Shown in pieces: positions 22,002-29,864 of a DNA stretch of 33,961 nucleotides. Under the pieces are notes generated by a model. It saw only the letters and a program-made list of their open reading frames with translations, ran no database searches and was not told the DNA's origin. The stretch is from contig NZ_RAVT01000014.1 of the NCBI RefSeq assembly GCF_013464915.1, positions 28,877 to 62,837 of the forward strand. Direction: 5' to 3'. The position numbers and the translations under genes were made by a program. The first letter of the stretch is position 1. Each line of letters begins with the position of its first letter. The stretch comes from Stenotrophomonas maltophilia (GTDB lineage Bacteria > Pseudomonadota > Gammaproteobacteria > Xanthomonadales > Xanthomonadaceae).

Positions 22002-22052
22002 TACACTGCACAGTGTAGTTTCGTGTTTTTCAAAAGTACACTGCCGGGTGTA
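22002..22052. promoter_or_regulatory. Two operator-like palindromes between MBL and TetR genes
   Basis: TACACTG-CA-CAGTGTA (22002-22017) is a palindrome with perfect 7-bp arms. TACACTG-CC-GGGTGTA (22037-22052) repeats the left arm exactly and the outer five bases of the right arm (GTGTA). Their starts are 35 bp apart in the divergent promoter region, so one TetR dimer pair could control both genes. The AT-rich stretch between them (TTTCGTGTTTTTCAAAAG) probably holds promoter elements. Confidence 0.75.
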
Positions 22053-22088
22053 AAATGAGGGCGTCCGTTCAGCTATCCGGTTTCCGCC

Positions 22089-22700
22089 ATGTCCCGTGCC
22101 CCGCAACGCCTGACCGACCGCAAACGCGAAGCCATCGTGCGCGCGGCGGTGGAGGAGTTCCGTGCCTCGGGCTACGAGGCGACCAGCATGGACCGCATTG
22201 CCGAGGTGGCCGGGGTCTCCAAGCGCACCGTCTACAACCACTTCCCGAGCAAGGAAGCGTTGTTCTCGATGATCCTGGAGGAGCTGTGGGAGCGCAGCGT
22301 AGCCAGTGATGCGTTGCCGTACCGCGCCGACCAGCCGCTGCAGGCGCAGCTGCTGCAGCTGCTGGGGCAGAAGCTGGAGCTGCTCAGTGATGCCAACTTC
22401 ATCGACCTGGCGCGGGTGGCGATGGCCGAGATCATCCATTCGCCGGAACGTGCGCAGGCCATCGTCTGCCGCATGGGCGAGAAGGAAAGCGGCGAGAGTG
22501 CCTGGATCCGCGCGGCCATCGCCGATGGCCGGTTGCGCGAGGTCGACCCGGAATTTGCTGGCCACCAGCTGCACGGGCTGGTGAAGAGCTTTGCATTCTG
22601 GCCGCAGGTGACGATGGGGCAGGCGCCGTTGAACGAACAGGAGCGCGCACGCGTGGCCGAATCGGCGGTGGCGATGTTCCTGGGTTACTACGCGGTCTAG
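22089..22700 (+). CDS. TetR/AcrR-family regulator
   Basis: A 203-residue regulator. The HTH spans about residues 12-58, with TSMDRIAEVAGVSKRTVYNHFPSKEALF. A TetR_C-type ligand domain follows, with FIDLARVAMAEIIHSPERAQ and a C-terminal HGLVKSFAFWPQ. It is divergent from the metallo-hydrolase gene, and the two TACACTG palindromes in between are its likely operators, giving autoregulation and control of the hydrolase. Its TAG stop shares the tetranucleotide CTAG with the stop of the convergent EAL gene. Confidence 0.92.
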   Translation: MSRAPQRLTDRKREAIVRAAVEEFRASGYEATSMDRIAEVAGVSKRTVYNHFPSKEALFSMILEELWERSVASDALPYRADQPLQAQLLQLLGQKLELLSDANFIDLARVAMAEIIHSPERAQAIVCRMGEKESGESAWIRAAIADGRLREVDPEFAGHQLHGLVKSFAFWPQVTMGQAPLNEQERARVAESAVAMFLGYYAV

Positions 22701-24643
22701 CTGGCGGCGAAGCGGCGGAACTCGTCGGCCGGTAGCGCTGCCGAGTACAGATAGCCCTGGCCGACATCCACGCCCAGTGCGCGCAGTTGCTGCTCCTGCG
22801 CCAGCGTCTCGGTGCCCTCGGCCACGACAACCGCACCGCAGCGATGTGCGACTTCGACGATGAAGCGCACGATCGACTGCGACTTGGCGTCGGACAGCGT
22901 GGCGATCAGCGCCTGTTCGATCTTGACCTCGGCGATGGCCAGCTGCGAAAGCAGGATCAGGGTTGAATAGCCGGCGCCGAAATCATCCAGCGACAGGGTG
23001 ACCTCGGCCGCCAGCAACTGCGCGATGTTGGCATCGACCACGTCGCGCTCGACGATCTCGGTCCATTCGACAATCTCCAGGCGCAGCATCGCACCAGGCA
23101 CATCGTGCAGCTGCAGCAGTTCCTGCAGGCGCTGGCCGAAACCGGGCTGGCGCAGGGACTCGGCGGAAACATTGACGGCAACGGTCAACGCTGCGGCATC
23201 ACGCCGGCACTGCTGCAGGAAATGGATGGCCGACTGCAGCGTGGCCCATTCCAGCTCGGCCAGCCGCCCATGGCGGCGCAGCAGGGAGATCACCCGCATC
23301 GGCGCGATCATCCTGCCCTCGGTATCGCGCATGCGCAGCAGTGCTTCGGCGCCGACCAGCCGGCGATCCTGCAGGCGATGCTTGGGCTGGTAGCACAACG
23401 GCGCGTTGCCGTGCTGCAGCCAGTGTTCGAGTGAGCTTTCGATCAGGGCGTCGATCTCGCTGTCGCGCTGGATCGGATCATCGAAGAACACCACGCCCGA
23501 TTCGATCGCACTCAGCGCCAGGGTGATCGCGCGGAACGGCAGGTGGCCGTCGTCTGGATCGGTGGGTGGCTTGAGTTCGACCACCGCACAACGGAACAAC
23601 GGGCGGAAGCCCGGCCAATCGCGGCCGACACGATCGGCCAGGTTGCTGGCCAGCTCGGTGATCTGCGGTTGCGTGCGCAGTTCGGACAGGGTCAGGTCGC
23701 GCACCAGGATCGCCAGCGCGGCATCGCCGAACTGGTAGATCTCCAGCTGCCCGGGTGGCAGCGAGGGCAGCAGCCGATGCACCTCGTCGGTGCTGTCGCG
23801 CTGCCACAGGCCGTTGTCCTGCAGCGGACCATAGCGCAGGCGTAGATCGCGCAGGTTGCCCATTTCGGCCACGATCAGGCAGGCCTTGCCGATGTCGTCG
23901 TTGTCGCGCCAGAAGTGCTGCAGGCGTTCACCGAGCGCGCGCATGTTGGGCAGGCCACTGATCGGGTCGATACGCAGCCAGGCCTGTTCGCGTTGGCGCT
24001 GTACGTCGATCTGCGCATCGTTGTAGACCAGAGCGAACACCGCGCCCAGCATCAGCAGCGATAGTGGCAGTGCCAGCAGGCGCTGGATTGCCAACTCTTC
24101 CACCGGCAGCTGATTGGCGCCGATGATTGCTACGCCCAGTGCCAGGCCCAACGCAGTGACGACAATACGCACGCCCCAAGCCTGCAGGATCATGCGCAGC
24201 GAGAGTTCGTTGAGCATGCGCGGGTGCAGGCGCCTGCGCAGCCAGACGCCTGCCAGCATCTGCAACATGGCCTCGAGGCCGGCCGGCAGGAAGTACTGGG
24301 TGCCGACGAACTGGTAGCGTGCCAGCAGGCTTGCGCCCAGGCAGGCCAGGCCACCGCGCCAGCCGCCGAGCAGGCCGCTGACCAGCAGGATGTCGAAACC
24401 CAGGTGGAGCTTGACCACGCCCTGGGTGTAGCGGGCCACGAACCAGGCGTTGAACAGGTAGATCAGGCCCAGCGCCACGCCCACGTACAGGCGGCGGCCT
24501 TCAATGGCATGGCCGGCGCGACGGGTGGCGATCAGCAGCACGCCGATCATGCCGATCACCGCCGTGGCCTGCAGCAGGTACAGCGGCAGGCTGGGCAGGG
24601 CGCTGTCCAGGACCTGGGCCGCAACCCGTGAAAGCGCATCCAT
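22697..24643 (-). CDS. Membrane EAL c-di-GMP phosphodiesterase with degenerate GGDEF
   Basis: A 648-residue protein. Residues about 20-208 hold six or so transmembrane segments of 5TM/7TM receptor type. Residues about 222-390 are a GGDEF-like domain (DPISGLPNMRAL) whose active motif is reduced to FGDAA (305-309), so cyclase activity is not expected. Residues about 397-648 are an EAL domain with E433 (GAEALLR), N491, E523/E526, D553-D554 in DDFGAGYS, K574, E609 in AEGTET and Q629, all metal or catalytic positions present. It should hydrolyse cyclic di-GMP at the inner membrane; the canonical ELTES motif is EIVEW here. Monocistronic, convergent with the TetR gene. Confidence 0.9.
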   Translation of the reverse strand: MDALSRVAAQVLDSALPSLPLYLLQATAVIGMIGVLLIATRRAGHAIEGRRLYVGVALGLIYLFNAWFVARYTQGVVKLHLGFDILLVSGLLGGWRGGLACLGASLLARYQFVGTQYFLPAGLEAMLQMLAGVWLRRRLHPRMLNELSLRMILQAWGVRIVVTALGLALGVAIIGANQLPVEELAIQRLLALPLSLLMLGAVFALVYNDAQIDVQRQREQAWLRIDPISGLPNMRALGERLQHFWRDNDDIGKACLIVAEMGNLRDLRLRYGPLQDNGLWQRDSTDEVHRLLPSLPPGQLEIYQFGDAALAILVRDLTLSELRTQPQITELASNLADRVGRDWPGFRPLFRCAVVELKPPTDPDDGHLPFRAITLALSAIESGVVFFDDPIQRDSEIDALIESSLEHWLQHGNAPLCYQPKHRLQDRRLVGAEALLRMRDTEGRMIAPMRVISLLRRHGRLAELEWATLQSAIHFLQQCRRDAAALTVAVNVSAESLRQPGFGQRLQELLQLHDVPGAMLRLEIVEWTEIVERDVVDANIAQLLAAEVTLSLDDFGAGYSTLILLSQLAIAEVKIEQALIATLSDAKSQSIVRFIVEVAHRCGAVVVAEGTETLAQEQQLRALGVDVGQGYLYSAALPADEFRRFAAS

Positions 24644-24738
24644 AGCAGGTTCCCGCCTGTGACCGACGGCCAGTGACGAGCAGGGTAAACCACGGCCACG
24701 TGTGCGGCCACCGGTTCGTGCCAGGGAGGGCGGGCGTA

Positions 24739-25455
24739 CTAGTAGCGCGGGTCAGCGATGGCGGGCAGTACCAGTTCGCGCACGAAGCCGGACGGTGAGA
24801 GTTGCAGGAGCGCGCGCACCATCGCCACCACGTCGTGCACCGGCACCAGTTCGCCATCGCCGCGCGCTGCCGCCACTGCCACGGGAACCGACAGCGCATC
24901 GTCGGTGTTGAGGTAACCCAGCTGCAGGCTGGTCACGGCCAGGCGGCGGTCACGGAAGCCTTCGCGCAGGGCATCGGCGATGCCGTTGAGTGCGAACTTC
25001 GAGGCACCGAAGGCGACTTCCGGGCGACCGCTGCGTGGCAGGGCCGAGGTCGAGCCGGTCAGCACCAGCTGTGGGCGCGGTGCGCCCAGAACGCGCGGCA
25101 GCAGGCGCTGAAGCAACACGAGCGTGGCGGTGATGTTGACGTCAACCAGCTGGGTGAGCGCGGCATCGCTTTCGTCGAGGAAGGCGTACTCGTCGCTGAA
25201 GGCGGTCTCTTCCCAGATGCCCAGGTTGTGGATCAGCACATCCAGATCGGCCGGTGCCTGCGCCGCGATGTGATTGGCAGCAAGGGTGGGCTGGGACAGG
25301 TCGGCCTCGATCCACTGCAGGGTGACGCCTTCGGGGCAAGCGATGTCGCGCGGGCGAGTGCGCGAGACGCCAACGATGGTGTCGCCGGGCTGGCACAGAC
25401 CTTCAACGAACGCCCGACCCAGGCCCCTGCTGGCGCCGATGACCATCAATTTCAT
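24739..25455 (-). CDS. SDR-fold protein lacking the catalytic Tyr
   Basis: A 238-residue short-chain dehydrogenase-like protein starting at MKLMVIGASRGLG, with AAGGAAG upstream of the ATG; the longer open frame upstream has no SDR character. The Rossmann glycine motif (residues 7-13) is intact, but NNAG reads HNLG (76-79), and the YxxxK pair is Phe149/Lys153 in VAFGASKFALNG. Ser135/Ser137 are present. Without Tyr it may be a non-catalytic binder or use another acid. It is divergent from the TetR gene at 25940, across a gap holding a GNAT remnant, and could be its target. Confidence 0.85.
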   Translation of the reverse strand: MKLMVIGASRGLGRAFVEGLCQPGDTIVGVSRTRPRDIACPEGVTLQWIEADLSQPTLAANHIAAQAPADLDVLIHNLGIWEETAFSDEYAFLDESDAALTQLVDVNITATLVLLQRLLPRVLGAPRPQLVLTGSTSALPRSGRPEVAFGASKFALNGIADALREGFRDRRLAVTSLQLGYLNTDDALSVPVAVAAARGDGELVPVHDVVAMVRALLQLSPSGFVRELVLPAIADPRY

Positions 25456-25492
25456 GTTGCTTCCTTGTTGTGCATTGGCGGCCTTGACCGGC

Positions 25493-25753
25493 CGCGAGGA
25501 TGATGTCCCGGTCACCAAACGCGTGCAGGCCGCTGCGTTCGGCGGTGATGATCGAGCCCGTGTTGTCGAGCTGGCAGCGGTACTGCGGCTGCAACCCGGC
25601 GGCCAGTGCGGACACCGCCATTGCCTGCACCAGCTGGTGGGCGTGTCCGCGGCCACGGGCGCCGGGCAGGGTCAGCACGCCCATGTCGGCCAGCGCCGCA
25701 TAGCCAGGCCCGAGGACAGGAACACCACGGCCAACAACAGGCGGGCGGCGCAT
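25493..25753 (-). pseudogene. Remnant of a GNAT acetyltransferase
   Basis: On the minus strand this stretch encodes GYAALADMGVLTLPGARGRG, then HAHQLVQAMAVSALAAG and QPQYRCQLDNTGSI followed by AERSGLHAFGDRDII. That is the acetyl-CoA loop and C-terminal half of a GNAT protein. The N-terminal half is missing, and the frame upstream of about residue 30 has no GNAT likeness. A second minus-strand frame just upstream encodes RLLLAVVFLSSGLAM, a DoxX-like hydrophobic start, so the debris may come from more than one gene. The rest of the 484-bp gap (25456-25939) shows only a 7-bp stem hairpin at 25842-25859 and the TetR operator. Confidence 0.65.
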
Positions 25754-25913
25754 TACAGCACGCGGCTGTCGAGCAGGATGGCGATCATCCGTGGCATGCA
25801 GGAACTCCGGGAGGGGGTGGGACAGGCCGCGCAGCATCGGGCCTCAACAGCGGTTGAGGTCAAGGCTGGCTGAACGAAGCCCGATGGTGGTCGGGTTGCC
25901 GTCTTCTAATTGG

Positions 25914-25925
25914 ACGAACGTTCGT
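25914..25925. promoter_or_regulatory. 12-bp palindromic operator upstream of TetR gene
   Basis: ACGAACGTTCGT is a perfect 12-bp palindrome ending 15 bp before the TetR ATG at 25940. GAACGTTC-centred palindromes are common TetR-family operators. Its closeness to the start codon suggests autorepression. Confidence 0.7.
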
Positions 25926-25939
25926 TCACTATTTGCGCC

Positions 25940-26530
25940 ATGAACCGAGCCGGCCGCAACGAGCAACGCATCGCGCAGATCCTGCAGGCCGCCCTGCAGT
26001 GCTTCCTCGTGAAGGGATTCCACCAGACCAGCATGCGTGACATCGCGCAGGCGGCCGGCGTCAGCCTGGGCAATCTCTACAACCACTTCCCAGGCAAGGA
26101 AGCGATCATCCTTGCGGTGGCGGTGGCCGAGAGCGAAGAACTGGCGCCGTTGCTGCAGCGCCTGGCAGTGTCCGACGGCGACCGCGCACAGGTGCTGGCT
26201 TTCCTGCGGGATTTCCACGCACTGTGCCGGCAGCCGGAATGGGCGACGCTCGCCGTCGAAGTGCTGGCCGAGAGTGCACGCAATCCTGCCGTGGCCGAGG
26301 CGTTCGCGGCCAATCGCAGGCAAATGCAGGCAACGCTGGCCGAAGCCCTGCAGCACGTTGCGCAGCGCGAACGTCGGCGTCCCGTGCTGGCCCCGGCACT
26401 GCAGGCGCAGGTGCTGCTTGATGCCATCGAAAGCGATGCGCTGCGTCGGGGGCTGGGCGAAGCCGATGGCACCGATGAGGCTTCGCTGGATCTGGGTCTG
26501 CTCGCGCTGCTGCTTGGGGCACGCGCTTGA
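25940..26530 (+). CDS. TetR-family regulator of the DUF418 unit
   Basis: A 196-residue repressor. The HTH (about residues 10-55) reads TSMRDIAQAAGVSLGNLYNHFPGKEAI, typical of the family. The ligand domain follows, with FLRDFHALCRQPEWATLAVEVLAES. ATG 25940 is preferred over a TTG ten codons earlier, because the latter lies inside the palindrome. It is translationally coupled to the membrane protein gene downstream (TTGA overlap), so it is expected to regulate itself and that gene. Confidence 0.9.
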   Translation: MNRAGRNEQRIAQILQAALQCFLVKGFHQTSMRDIAQAAGVSLGNLYNHFPGKEAIILAVAVAESEELAPLLQRLAVSDGDRAQVLAFLRDFHALCRQPEWATLAVEVLAESARNPAVAEAFAANRRQMQATLAEALQHVAQRERRRPVLAPALQAQVLLDAIESDALRRGLGEADGTDEASLDLGLLALLLGARA

Positions 26531-27561
26531 GCGCTGTCGACCGGCGATTGCACGGCCTTGATCTTGCGCGCTACCTGGCGCTGGCCGGCATGGTGCTGGT
26601 CAACTTCCGCCTGGCGATGGCCGTACCGGCAGAGGGTGAGGGTTGGCTGGCAGGGTTCTTCCATCTGCTGGAGGGCAAGGCGTCGGCGACCTTCGTCACC
26701 CTGGCCGGTCTTGGCCTGGTGCTGGCCACGCAGCGGCAGGGTTGGTGGTCGGCCGGCGTGCAGACCTGGCGGCGTGCACTGTTCCTGCTGGTGCTGGGCC
26801 TGCTCAACCTCACCCTGTTCCCGGCCGATATCCTGCATTACTACGCGGTGTACTTCGCATTGGCCGTGGTGTGGCTGCGTGCCTCGCCGCGGGTGTTGCT
26901 GGCCAGCATCGTGGGCCTGGCGGCCTGTTCGTTCTGGGCGTTGCTGCACTGGGACTACAGCCAGGGATGGAATTGGCAGACGCTGGAATATGCCGGTCTG
27001 TGGCAATGGCCGGGCGCGGCCCGCAACCTGCTGTTCAATGGCTTCCATCCGCTGCTGCCGTGGCTGTGCTTCTTCCTGCTGGGGATGTTGCTGGCACGGT
27101 TGCAGCTGTCGCAACCGCGGGTGCAGCGTGCACTGCTGGTGCTGGGCGTGCTGCTGATCGCGGCTGGACATGGCGTGCAGCAGCTTGCGCAGGGAACGCC
27201 CTGGCAGACATGGCTGGGAACGCAGCCGATGCCGCCGGGACCGGCCTACGTACTCACCGGTGCGGGCGCGGCGTGCAGTGTCATTGCCGCCTGCCTGTGG
27301 CTGGCGCGTGTGCGACCGGGTGACTGGCTGGCGCCGTTCACGGCGGCAGGGCGCATGACCCTCACGCTCTATGTCGGCCACATCCTGCTGGGCATGGGAA
27401 CACTGGAAGGCCTCGGCCTGCTTGACGGACGTGCGTCGCTTGCCTCGGTGCTGTTGTGGGCGCTGTTGTTCCTGATGCTGGCGACAGGCGCGGCGTGGCT
27501 GTGGTCGTGGCAGTTCGCACGCGGTCCACTGGAAGCGGTGATGCGGCGCATCGCGGGCTAG
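26527..27561 (+). CDS. DUF418-type multi-pass membrane protein
   Basis: A 344-residue inner-membrane protein with about nine to ten hydrophobic helices. The N-terminal RRLHGLDLARYLALAGMVLVNF and the C-terminal AAGRMTLTLYVGHILLGM are hallmarks of DUF418 proteins. The TTG start overlaps the TetR stop as TTGA; it is needed to include the conserved N-terminal motif, since the first ATG lies inside helix 1. Members are thought of as transport- or acyltransferase-related, but the function is unknown. Gene order indicates it is the regulated partner of the TetR protein. Confidence 0.85.
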   Translation: MSAVDRRLHGLDLARYLALAGMVLVNFRLAMAVPAEGEGWLAGFFHLLEGKASATFVTLAGLGLVLATQRQGWWSAGVQTWRRALFLLVLGLLNLTLFPADILHYYAVYFALAVVWLRASPRVLLASIVGLAACSFWALLHWDYSQGWNWQTLEYAGLWQWPGAARNLLFNGFHPLLPWLCFFLLGMLLARLQLSQPRVQRALLVLGVLLIAAGHGVQQLAQGTPWQTWLGTQPMPPGPAYVLTGAGAACSVIAACLWLARVRPGDWLAPFTAAGRMTLTLYVGHILLGMGTLEGLGLLDGRASLASVLLWALLFLMLATGAAWLWSWQFARGPLEAVMRRIAG

Positions 27562-27660
27562 TCCTTTGGTTGCGCCGAGGTGATGTTGTGACGGACATGT
27601 CTGTGTCGCGGCGAACGCATCTGCGATAGTGGCGGCAGGTATTACTTTCCGCTTGCATCC

Positions 27661-28668
27661 ATGTCATTCGCTTCGGCGCAGCATCTCGGCGAAGTCCTGC
27701 AACAATCCTATGGCATCACTCCCACCGCCGTGGTGCCACGCCCGGTGGGTGCCGACGCCAATGCCAGCGTGTATCGCGTCGACGCGCGCCACGGTCAATG
27801 GTGGCTGAAATGCCGCACCTACCAGGTTGATCCGGCGGTATGGGACAGCCTGCACTGGCTGCGCGGTACGCTGGGCATCGATGAAATCGTGGCACCATGG
27901 CCGGCGTTGACCGGTGGTGCGTCGGTGCAGCGTTGGGGGCTGCAGTTCACCCTGTTCCCTTACATAGAAGGCCAGTCCGGGTTCGAGGCTGCGTTGAGCC
28001 ATAGGCAGTGGCGACGCCTGGGCGAGGTGCTGCGGCGCCTGCACGCGTCGCCGCTGCCGACCGAACTGCAGCGTGGGCTACCGACTGTGCGGCTGGAAAC
28101 TGCGGCACTTGAGACCGTTGGGCAGTGGCTGGCGGGCGAGGGCCTTGCCGCCGCAAAGGATGGGCTGGGCCGTGCATTCGTTTCCGTATGGGACCGGCAG
28201 CATGCGCGTATCACCGCGCTGCACGCGCACGCACTGCAGCTGTACGCGGCATTGCAGGAGGTTCCGGCTGACCTGCACCTGTGCCATACCGACCTGCATG
28301 CCGGCAACCTGCTGATGGGCAATGACGGTGGCCTGCACCTGATCGACTGGGATGGCCTGTCGCTGGCACCGCGCGAGCGTGACCTGATGTTCATTGGGGC
28401 CGCGGTTGGCGGGCGCTGGGGCCGCGAGAATCCACTGGGGTTCGAGGACGGCTACGGCAATGACCGCGGCGACCCGCGCTGGATCGCCTGGTACCGGCAC
28501 TGGCGCATCCTGCAGGACCTGATCGAGTTCCAGCAGGTGTTGCTGGGGAGCGATGGAGAGGAGCGTTCGCCTCCATTGCGGCGGCAGTCGCTGCACTATC
28601 TGGGCGAACAGTTCGCGCCGGGCAATGTGTTCGATGCGGCCGAGCGGGCGTATCGCGCGCTGGGTTAG
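27661..28668 (+). CDS. APH-family phosphotransferase (spectinomycin kinase-like)
   Basis: A 335-residue cytosolic kinase of the aminoglycoside phosphotransferase fold. A likely ATP-binding Lys50 is in WWLKCR. The catalytic loop HTDLHAGN (209-216) supplies Asp211 and Asn216, and IDWDG (228-232) supplies the metal-binding Asp residues. LHLIDWDGLSLAPRERDLMFIG resembles the APH(9)/spectinomycin phosphotransferase subgroup, yet such proteins also include house-keeping small-molecule kinases, so resistance is only a possibility. No clear Shine-Dalgarno sequence is visible before the ATG. The 99-bp gap upstream shows no other feature. Confidence 0.85.
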   Translation: MSFASAQHLGEVLQQSYGITPTAVVPRPVGADANASVYRVDARHGQWWLKCRTYQVDPAVWDSLHWLRGTLGIDEIVAPWPALTGGASVQRWGLQFTLFPYIEGQSGFEAALSHRQWRRLGEVLRRLHASPLPTELQRGLPTVRLETAALETVGQWLAGEGLAAAKDGLGRAFVSVWDRQHARITALHAHALQLYAALQEVPADLHLCHTDLHAGNLLMGNDGGLHLIDWDGLSLAPRERDLMFIGAAVGGRWGRENPLGFEDGYGNDRGDPRWIAWYRHWRILQDLIEFQQVLLGSDGEERSPPLRRQSLHYLGEQFAPGNVFDAAERAYRALG

Positions 28669-28682
28669 TTCCCGGGCCGCTG

Positions 28683-28794
28683 CCAGGATCGCCCCGGGTT
28701 GCCAGGAGCGCCCCGGGTTGCCAGGAGCGCCCCGGGTTGCCAGGAGCGCCCCGGGTTGCCAGGAGCGCCTCGGGTTGCCAGGAGCGCCCGGGTA
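28683..28794 (+). repeat. 19-bp tandem repeat array (five full copies plus a partial)
   Basis: The unit CCAGGAGCGCCCCGGGTTG is repeated head to tail at 28683, 28702, 28721, 28740 and 28759, with a sixth truncated copy from 28778 that runs into the adjoining GTAG repeat. Copies 2-4 are identical; copy 1 has T for G at base 7 and copy 5 has T for C at base 12. It starts 14 bp after the kinase stop codon and looks like a variable-number tandem repeat. Confidence 0.9.
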
Positions 28795-28880
28795 GAGTCG
28801 ACTGTTAGTCGACTATCGCGCGCAGCGCGGGCTTTGCCTGTTCCAATCGAAGAGCAGTCGACTAACAGTCGACTCTACCC
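28790..28880. repeat. Second GTAG palindrome dimer, inverted copy of the 5.7-kb element
   Basis: Perfect 25-bp inverted arms (28790-28814 and 28856-28880) have the same sequence as those at 5721-5811, with a 41-bp centre. The left half of the centre, ATCGCGCGCAGCGCGGGCTT, is the reverse complement of the right half of the other copy's centre, so the element lies in the opposite orientation; the remainder of the centre differs. It stands between the convergent kinase and EamA transporter genes. The 57 bp between it and the EamA stop hold nothing recognisable. Confidence 0.85.
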
Positions 28881-28937
28881 ATGGCCGACCCATGGCCTCT
28901 CCATGCACGGCGCAGGGCTTGTCCATGCAGGAGGTTT

Positions 28938-29864
28938 TTATTCTGCGGGCTTGGCTGCTGCAGAGGCCGCAGCGCTCGCGGCGCGGCGCGACAACACGGC
29001 CTCGCGATGGGCAATGTAGGCGTTGGCGGCCAGGATGATGCCGGCGCCGACAAGCGTCCAGCGATCCACGCTTTCGTTGAACAGCAGCCAGCCGAGCAGC
29101 GTTACCAGCGGCAGCTGCAGGAAGCTGATCGGGGTCAGCGCCGAGACTTCACCGAGGCGCAGTGCGCGTGTCCACAGCAGCTGGCCGATGGTGCCGAGTA
29201 CGCCGGTGGCCAGCAGCCACAGCCAGGCGATGCCGGTCGGCCAGACCCAGACGAACAGGGCCGGCACCAGCGACAGCGGCACCCAGAACACGTAGGTGTA
29301 GAGCACCACGGTGTCGGCACTGTCGACGCGGGTCAGCTGCTTGATCTGGATCGCCACCAATGAGCTGAGCACGGCGGCAGCCACCGCCACCAGGCTTCCC
29401 GCGGTGAAGCCGGCGGTACCGGGGCGCACGATCACCAGCACGCCGATGAAGCCGACCACCACCGCCGCCCAGCGCCGCACGCGCACGGTCTCGCCCAGCC
29501 ACAGCACGGCAGCGATGGTGACGAACAGCGGCGTGGAGTACGAGAGTGACACCGCCTGCGCCAAGGGCAGGTGGCCCAGCGCCCAGAACGCGCACAGCAT
29601 CGAGCCCAGGCCGATCGCACTGCGCACGAAATAGCGTGGCAGCTGCTGGGTCTTCAGTGGTGCGTGGCCCGGACGCAGCAACATCGGCAACAGCGCGAGC
29701 AGGCCGAAGGCGTTGCGGAAGAACGCCACTTCCTGGGTCGGCACGTAGCGCGTGGCGTAGCGGATCGCCACGGCCATCAGGCCGAATGCCATCGTGCTGC
29801 CGAGCATCAGCAGCGCCGCCCGCATCGGGGTGGCGCCTGGGGAAAGGGCGGGGCTGTTCACCAC
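28938..29864 (-). CDS. EamA/DMT-superfamily transporter
   Basis: A 308-residue inner-membrane protein with about ten helices arranged as two EamA repeats (about residues 15-148 and 155-290). [30 protein letters not shown] and [30 protein letters not shown] are typical of the drug/metabolite transporter group that includes RhaT- and YdcZ-like exporters. The GTG start at 29864 overlaps the murB stop by seven bases; an alternative ATG lies at 29825. The cytoplasmic tail is Ala-rich ([13 protein letters not shown]). It is the last gene of the pyrD-murB operon. Substrate unknown. Confidence 0.88.
   Translation of the reverse strand: MVNSPALSPGATPMRAALLMLGSTMAFGLMAVAIRYATRYVPTQEVAFFRNAFGLLALLPMLLRPGHAPLKTQQLPRYFVRSAIGLGSMLCAFWALGHLPLAQAVSLSYSTPLFVTIAAVLWLGETVRVRRWAAVVVGFIGVLVIVRPGTAGFTAGSLVAVAAAVLSSLVAIQIKQLTRVDSADTVVLYTYVFWVPLSLVPALFVWVWPTGIAWLWLLATGVLGTIGQLLWTRALRLGEVSALTPISFLQLPLVTLLGWLLFNESVDRWTLVGAGIILAANAYIAHREAVLSRRAASAAASAAAKPAE

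Noticed and set aside
25403..25837. Functional 144-residue GNAT protein
   Set aside because: Only the C-terminal half of the fold is present and its end runs into the SDR start, so it is listed as a remnant.
28683..28794. CRISPR array
   Set aside because: The 19-bp units are directly adjacent with no unique spacers; it is a simple tandem repeat.
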